A stretch of 64,000 nucleotides of DNA from Cenococcum geophilum 1.58 (lineage: Eukaryota > Ascomycota > Dothideomycetes > Gloniales > Gloniaceae): NCBI GenBank assembly GCA_001692895.1, contig KV748267.1, positions 124,001 through 188,000 on the forward strand, written 5' to 3'. The translations under genes and the position numbers were made by a program. The notes under the pieces were generated by a model. It worked only from the letters and a program-made list of their open reading frames with translations, was not told where the DNA came from and did no database searches. Below, in pieces: positions 58,046 through 64,000 of the stretch; the stretch's first letter is position 1; each line of letters opens with the position of its first letter.

Positions 58046-58961
58046 GAAGGCGTTTAGTTAACTTTTTTTAAGGGTACTAGTTAGCAAATTTAGGGTTAAG
58101 GAGCTAGTTTTAGATATGTTTTTTCCACCTAGTATTTATAGGTTAATACCAGTAGGGGCAAGTAGGGGTAATAGTATAGTAGATAGTGGGTTTCGGTAGA
58201 TCTCTTTAATTTCTTTTTTAAGAGATTTAATTAACTTATCCCTTGTACTAATAACTACGTCCAATAAATTATGGCCCGTGCGCACCAATTAAAAGGCCTG
58301 CTTAAAGGGAAATACTAGGGAAGTATTAAACGTACGCGGGCGTAATATAGAGTACCTAGAATTTCTCACACGGGCCACTTATTATTGGCAGTCATCAGTA
58401 TAAGGGATAATATCGGGCTTCCCAATAGGCGAGGGTATTTATAAAAGCCTATTATAGAGTCTCTATTTATTTAGTAAATATAGCGTATAAGTTTTTTACA
58501 GATATAAAGGCTTTTAGGTTATTCTATATGCTAATTAGGCAGTATAGGGTATAGATTTAACGCAATATGTTATTACAGAGTAAGTATAAGCGACAATAAT
58601 ATATAGCAAAGTAGATATTATTAAGCTATATATATAAACTATATAATAAAATCAAGACCTTATATAAGGAAAGAAGGTAGAAAAATAAAAAGAAAGGGTA
58701 TATATTATAGACTTAGTTACTTAATTAATATATATACAGAGTAGAATAGAGTTTAGGTAGTAGTCCTAGTAGAACTTAGTAGAACTTAGTAGAATATAGT
58801 AAAATGCGGCAGATTACCGTTAGATTACCGCGGATTGCTATTAGATTACTATCTTGTAGTTAGTCTTTAGTTACTAAGTTAGTGGAAATAGGTAGATGTA
58901 TATAAGGTATTATAGGGATATCCTATAACTGTCCGCAATAATATCCCTTATAGTAGGTAAG
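58046..58961. other. RIP-degraded sequence, unassigned
   Basis: Continues the interrupted 57239-57848 sequence. It contains TAGTAGAACT repeats (58756-58800) and GATTACCG repeats (about 58812-58850). No protein was recognised. Confidence 0.35.
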
Positions 58962-59639
58962 TGTCGATATACTTATATTATCAACGTGCACGAATATCAC
59001 TTGTAGTGATACGTATGCGGTATTAAAGTTAGTAGTTATTAATTGTCTAGAAATAGGGGTTTGCTCTAAGGTCAAATTAGCTAGCCTTGCTTTATAGTCT
59101 TATGACCACATTATATAACTAACGTTCCAACACTAGAGCAACTCTAAAAAGAAGGCTAATCTACACTCCAAAGCCAAGTCTATTTCTAGACTATTTATAG
59201 CATATACGTAATAGCTAGAGGTTTAACCAATATGTAATAGCTTCCACGCTCCTCTTATAGGTCTATAATTATATAATTAGTATTATAGCTTATACCAATA
59301 CCTCTAAACTAAAGCTTGTAGAATGCTATATTACAAAGATATTAAGCTAAAGAAAAGGGGAAGAAGAATTATTAGAGGTAGTAGGTTAACATATCGCGAG
59401 GGCCGCTAAGGCGCCAGTGGTAAGCGAGCTAATAGTAATTTTCCATCTCGGGGATAGAAAATCCTAATTAGCTAGTTAAATTTAGGGTCCATAGGATACG
59501 GTAGGTAGTATACCCTAGTACCGTCACGACCTATAAACCACCTTCTATTACTTTTTACGCTCTACCTAGCCTACAGCCTATATATCGACTTAGTTTGTGT
59601 TAATAAGTCGCTATAGGGCAATATAAGGCTTCCCCTTAG

Positions 59640-62600
59640 TTATCGCGTCCACAGGGTTAGCTTCACCATTAATCCATTTAACCTCCGTAATCTACTGACG
59701 TTCGTAGGCTTATTATAGGCACATTACATCAATTATTAATCGCTTCTCTTATATAGTTCTAAGTCGTATAAAACAGTTATATAGCGACTTAGAATTAGTG
59801 CAAAGCATAAGTAAGAGGTTGATCTATAGGACCTTATCTACTATAAACTTAATAGCGACGGCGATATTAAAGCCATAAGCTATTCTATAGAGTTTAGAAG
59901 CTAGAACGCTTCTAGTGACTCTTTTACACTTAATTAAGCTCTAATAGATAACATTGGCCTTCTTAGTTACGTTAGCTAGTATAATAACATAGCCAATTTG
60001 CAAAGAGAGGTTCTTATTATTAGTAAAGGAAGTATTTATAAAGACTAAGAGTTATAGGGTCTTAGCCTCCAATTTAATAAACTTAAGACCTCTATATAAG
60101 TTCTAAATCTACCAACTTAGGCACTTATTTAGCTCCTTTATATTTACCTCTTTAGGATTAGTTACCTAGGCAGTAAAGAATAAGTTAAATAAAGCCTTTA
60201 GTTAACAGACTAAGGCAATATAGGCTTTTCTAGCGCGTTAAGCGATATACTAATCCTTTAGCGTAAGTAGGCCACGCGTAATTCCTCTAGAGCTAGTGCT
60301 ATCTACCGGCGTAGTATTAACTATACTAAGGTTCTTACACTGGCGCCTTTATGTTAGCGTAATACTCTCGTTTTATACTAATTAAATAAGTCCTCCATTA
60401 AACTTAACTAGTATATTAGTGGTCAGTTACTCTCGCTCCTTAGCCATAAATTCAGCCTTATATAGTTTGCTTTATTTAGCCTCTATAAAGGTATTATCTA
60501 CAAGAAACAGTATATTATTAGTCTATAAGCCAACAATTCTAAAAGGTTTATTGCTGTAAAGCAAGCAAGGGTTATACGTGGACTAGTCCATTCGCAGCTA
60601 ATTAACGTAGTATAAATAGTAAGTCTTAAACCAGTAGTTTCCAGCTTTAGGTACTCTATAAAGTGGCTTTATAACCTTTAGAACGGAGTCCTTATTAATT
60701 CCTAATTGTTTATTTAGCTTATATAGTGGTCGTACATAGAATTTGCGGTTTAGGTTCGTAGTAGACTAGATATAGGCTTATAAGATGTCTTAGAGGTAGA
60801 GTTGTATCTATAGTAGCATAGCAGCAATATAGAGAATCAGCCGCTAGCTAACTCGTTAAATTGTTAGTAACTAAGTAAGGACTAGCTCTTTCTCTAAATT
60901 ATTATAAGCCTATATAACAAGTTGTGATTTCTTAAAGGCTTTATTAGTTCCCTTATTCTTAGTCTTATTAATAAACCGTAAATTAAAGAGTTTAACCCCC
61001 TTTAGTATATTATATAGCTTAATAATCTTAAAGATGTCTTTCTTAAGTAGGCCTGTAACCTCCTTTTGCCGTAAAGCGCTAAACTAGGTATTACCATCGT
61101 TCTATAAGTAAGTAGTAGTGTCAGCCATATCTATAGTATTATCATCCTATAAATAGATAGCGATGTCGGCCATATCTACAATATTACCCATAAGAGCACT
61201 TATATCTATTATAGCGTCCATAACAACCGTATTTGCAACGGCTATAAGTAATAGGTATTTGCGGGGGCGACCTCTACCTCGCTTTAGTAGTAGCTATAAT
61301 TCGGCTTTAGGTAATAATTAAGGTTTAGCTAGTAAAGGTACTAGTTTAGCTAATTTAACAGACTCTCGTGGTTTAACTAAGTCTTATAGGTCCAGTAGAT
61401 AAGGTTTTATAACTATAGAGCGGAAGGTTATAGGCCCATTTAGTAGCTTTATAGTGCAGGTCTCACTATTAGCAGTAAGTAGCATATACGGCCCGTCCCA
61501 ATAACCACTTTAGCTAGTATTACCTTCTCTCCAGACTAAGATAGGCGAACTAGGTGGGAGGCCGTAAATAGCGTTAGTTCGTTATCCATTTTACATATTA
61601 AGAGCGTCAGCGATCTATCGTTTAGCTTATAGCTTCTAAATTTCCACTATTGCTTTCTTAATGGCCGCAGCTCGCTATATAACTAAAGGTAATAGCGCGT
61701 CCAATTTAACCATTTATAAGTAGGCTCTAAAGACTAAAAGTATAGGGACTAGGCCTTCTAGGCCAGCCGTATTATTAATAGCTTTAAAAGCTATTTATAG
61801 GGCTATCTCCTTGCTAATTTCAGGGATTTCGGTTATAATAATTTGGTAGGCTTATTATAGTGGACTATAGTAGCGCTCTACCATTCTAATTAAATTGTAT
61901 AATTCGACTAGAACTAACTTTATAGTTACTCCTATAGTAGTAGCGTAGTGCTTAAACTCCTTACTAACAAAGTACTTCCTAGCGTCTATAGTAATTAAGT
62001 CTAGTAGTCCTAAATAGCTATTAATCTAGTACATTTATAGAACGTCCTAGGTATACTTAGCGCTAATATCTTATAGCTATCTACCAGCTTAAAATTAGGT
62101 TACTTCATCAACTACGTATAGTAGGGGGGAGCCGCTAATATACATAATGTCGACGATAATATTGTAATTAAAATTAACGTTATCTTATAAGGTAAAGCGA
62201 AATCTACTTAGAAATCTACTAAACTTCTAGTAGTAGTAGCAGAGTCTAGTTAGCTCTTTAATAGCAGATCTATTAATATTATAGCCATGGCCAGTTTTAT
62301 TAAAAAGCTTTTATAGTTTATTAACTAACAGGTAACCAAATTAACGGTGTAGATATTATAGCTTTATATTAGTTAAGTAGTAAGGGTTCGCCTTAAAAGA
62401 CTTAACTAAATAGGACTATAAAGAGAAGCTCTATATAAGAAACGGGTAGCCAAATCGTCTAACTACTAGCACCTTTTTAGTGCGAGTAATAATAACGTCC
62501 TTTAGGTTATCGTATTTAATATAGAGTCTATCTATATCTGCTTTAATGATATAGAATTATACCTTACCTATAGGGCTGTTAATATCTATAGTTTTAATAG

Positions 62601-62800
62601 ACGTAGAGGCTCTAATCCCAAATTAGATAGTTACTTGGCCCTTAGTTAACGTGTTAAGACTTATAGACTTATCTACGGCCTATAGGGCTTAGAATTAGCC
62701 GTAGCTAGCTATAGACTTACGCGAAGCACCTATATTAATTATAATTCCTATAAAGACCGTCGAGGTGTATTATAACGCTATAGTTATGGCCGTATTATAG
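59640..62800 (-). pseudogene. Copia 2 pol: protease, integrase, RT, RNase H
   Basis: RNase H end at about 59645-59690 (WINGEANPVDAIT-like). RT at about 60420-60900, with KPLYRVPKAGNYWFKTYY and catalytic box GL.TNNILFL, in which both Asp of the TDD box are now Asn. The integrase zinc region at about 62250-62390 reads LHR.FGYLLVNKL...CYYYQKF, then VDIMYISGSPLLYVVDEVT. The protease site near 62730-62760 reads VFIGIIINIGAS-like, with the Asp gone. Order and spacing match Copia 1. Dense stops throughout. Confidence 0.82.
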
Positions 62801-63099
62801 GCGAATGAGTTAGTCTCCGTATAGGGTTCTATAGCAAACCCCGTGGTAAGTTCTAAAGCCGTAAGCAGGTATATATAAGCCTTATTAGCTAGCTCTACAC
62901 TTATAGAGGTTGCTTTCTCTATAGTAAGTGTTCTAAAGGTGGTAATATAGGCAGAACTATTATTAGGTTCTCCAGCATCGCTCCTAGAGTTATTAGCGTC
63001 TTATATATAGGCTTTAAAGTCTAAATCTTTATCTTTATCTCTTTTATAAGCAGCAACGTATTACTTAAAGTGGTTATCAAAGTTACCCTTATTACGGCC

Positions 63100-64000
63100 C
63101 TTAATATTAATAAAGCGTCTCCTATAGTCGTCTCTAGACCAACTACGCTCCTCTTCTATATATTTCTAAGAATGGCAGTTCTCCTTCTTGCAGACGTAGC
63201 ACTTAGCCTTTAGTCTGTTATTAGTTCTATAAGAGCGATTGCTACCATAGTAATTAGTGTTTCGGTCTTAACTCTAGTCGTTTTAATAGTAGCGTTAATC
63301 CGTAAAAAAGGCTTAGTAAGACGGTCTTATTAAGGCCTATAAGGGGTGTTCTTTTTCCTACGCGATAATAGAGGATTATAGCTTGCTGATTAACTAAGAG
63401 AGGTCTTTTAAAGGGTTAGAGATAGCAATACGGCATGCTAGCACTCCCTAATAAGTAGTAACTAATTTATTTATAAGAATGCGGTTTATATAAAAGTCTA
63501 GGTATAATCTATAACGTTGCTTTAGCAGTTTGTCTATAAGCAGTTAAAAGTTTTAATAGATTAACTTATTAGGGTTCTCGTCTATAACTTCTTAGAGGGT
63601 TATACTATTCCACTTTATAAGGTTCTTACGGTAGTATTCTGGCCCTTTAAAGAACTATTATATATAGTTGTAGGCTTTAGTAAAAGGTCTTAACTTAAGG
63701 TCGCTATTATAGTAGTAGTCCTAAGTAAGCCCTATTAGCATGCTAGGGAATACCACTGCGTAGCCTTTTAGTAGTAAGCCAGATCTCTTACAGATATTAT
63801 AGAAGATAGTTAACTTAAAGTTAAAGCTGTCACTAACTCTATCGTACTTTTAGTCGTCTATATAGATCTTTACAATTATAGCTACCTCCTTATTATATCT
63901 AGGTCCTTACCTAGGTCCTTACTCTATACTAGGCACGGCTAGTTTAGGTAGTATATATATATATAGCTGCTGCGGTTACTGCGGCTGCTATAGTTACTAC
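63100..64000 (-). pseudogene. Copia 2 gag, incomplete at the window end
   Basis: The zinc knuckle at about 63165-63215 reads CYVCKKENCHS, the same position and form as in Copia 1. Gag helical sequence (FNFKLTIF, LTPRDLTWVNG-like remnants) continues to the window edge, where a GGCGGTTACTGC-like triplet run begins. The N-terminus lies beyond 64000. Confidence 0.7.

Larger units (their letters stand above)
58962..64000 (-). mobile_element. Ty1/Copia element 2, runs off the window
   Basis: Minus-strand gag, protease, integrase, RT and RNase H of the same clade as Copia 1, but clearly diverged and more RIP-damaged. The left end is uncertain: 58962-59266 starts TGTCGATATA and ends AATTATATA, resembling the Copia 1 LTR in shape (CACTTGTAGTGATACGTATG near the start), but the other LTR is outside the window. 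Confidence 0.8.

Noticed and set aside
1..64000. Alternative genetic code in which TAA/TAG are read as Gln or Trp
   Set aside because: Stops are limited to repeats and occur together with His to Tyr, Asp to Asn and Gly to Ser/Arg-type changes expected from C-to-T and G-to-A; the less mutated LINE RT uses standard codons.

Overview
The window looks like a transposon graveyard from a filamentous ascomycete (Pezizomycotina), probably subtelomeric. No intact host gene, tRNA or rRNA is visible. Almost everything carries the signature of repeat-induced point mutation (RIP): TpA is in large excess, CpA and TpG are scarce, and recognisable proteins are littered with stops where CAA, CAG, CGA or TGG would be expected, while their reading frames persist for kilobases. 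Most open frames in the window are therefore accidental, and the annotation rests on family motifs read through the stops.

Layout. 427-1437: decayed Myb/SANT-like gene (+). 1728-14410: Ty3/Gypsy chromovirus (+; gag, protease, RT, RNase H, integrase, chromodomain) with no 3' LTR. It is split inside its RT by a complete Ty1/Copia element (4336-11955, minus strand, 219-bp LTRs, target duplication ATTTG). One LTR of that Copia is itself split by a 1583-bp Mutator-like element (10276-11858, 9-bp target duplication) filled with a 12-bp minisatellite. 14593-34447: two direct copies (A, B) of a long unit with a minus-strand RecQ-type helicase resembling telomere-linked helicases; copy A also carries a plus-strand DUF6589 gene. 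Copy B is split by an LTR retrotransposon (26929-33125) and a palindromic MITE (33823-34241), and ends truncated at about 34447. A third fragment of the unit lies at 56431-57238.

34448-37588 and 53492-56250 are less RIP-damaged, AT-rich stretches that look like multi-exon gene relics. They hold many 43-58 bp intron-like units sharing a GCATATGC/branch-site core, plus a short telomeric CCCTAA run. Between them, 37589-53491 is two Helitrons joined exactly head to tail, each with a RIP-killed Rep-helicase on the minus strand and a subterminal 3' hairpin. The second Helitron carries a 5'-truncated, poly(A)-tailed, Tad-like LINE (45511-48077) whose RT segment is still open.

57239-64000 holds unassigned RIP sequence, an unmutated 187-bp solo LTR (57854-58040) and a second Copia element (minus strand) that runs off the window end. 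The RecQ units and telomere-like run suggest proximity to a chromosome end. The nesting gives a relative order: Gypsy before Copia before MULE; RecQ unit before its LTR element; Helitron array before LINE.
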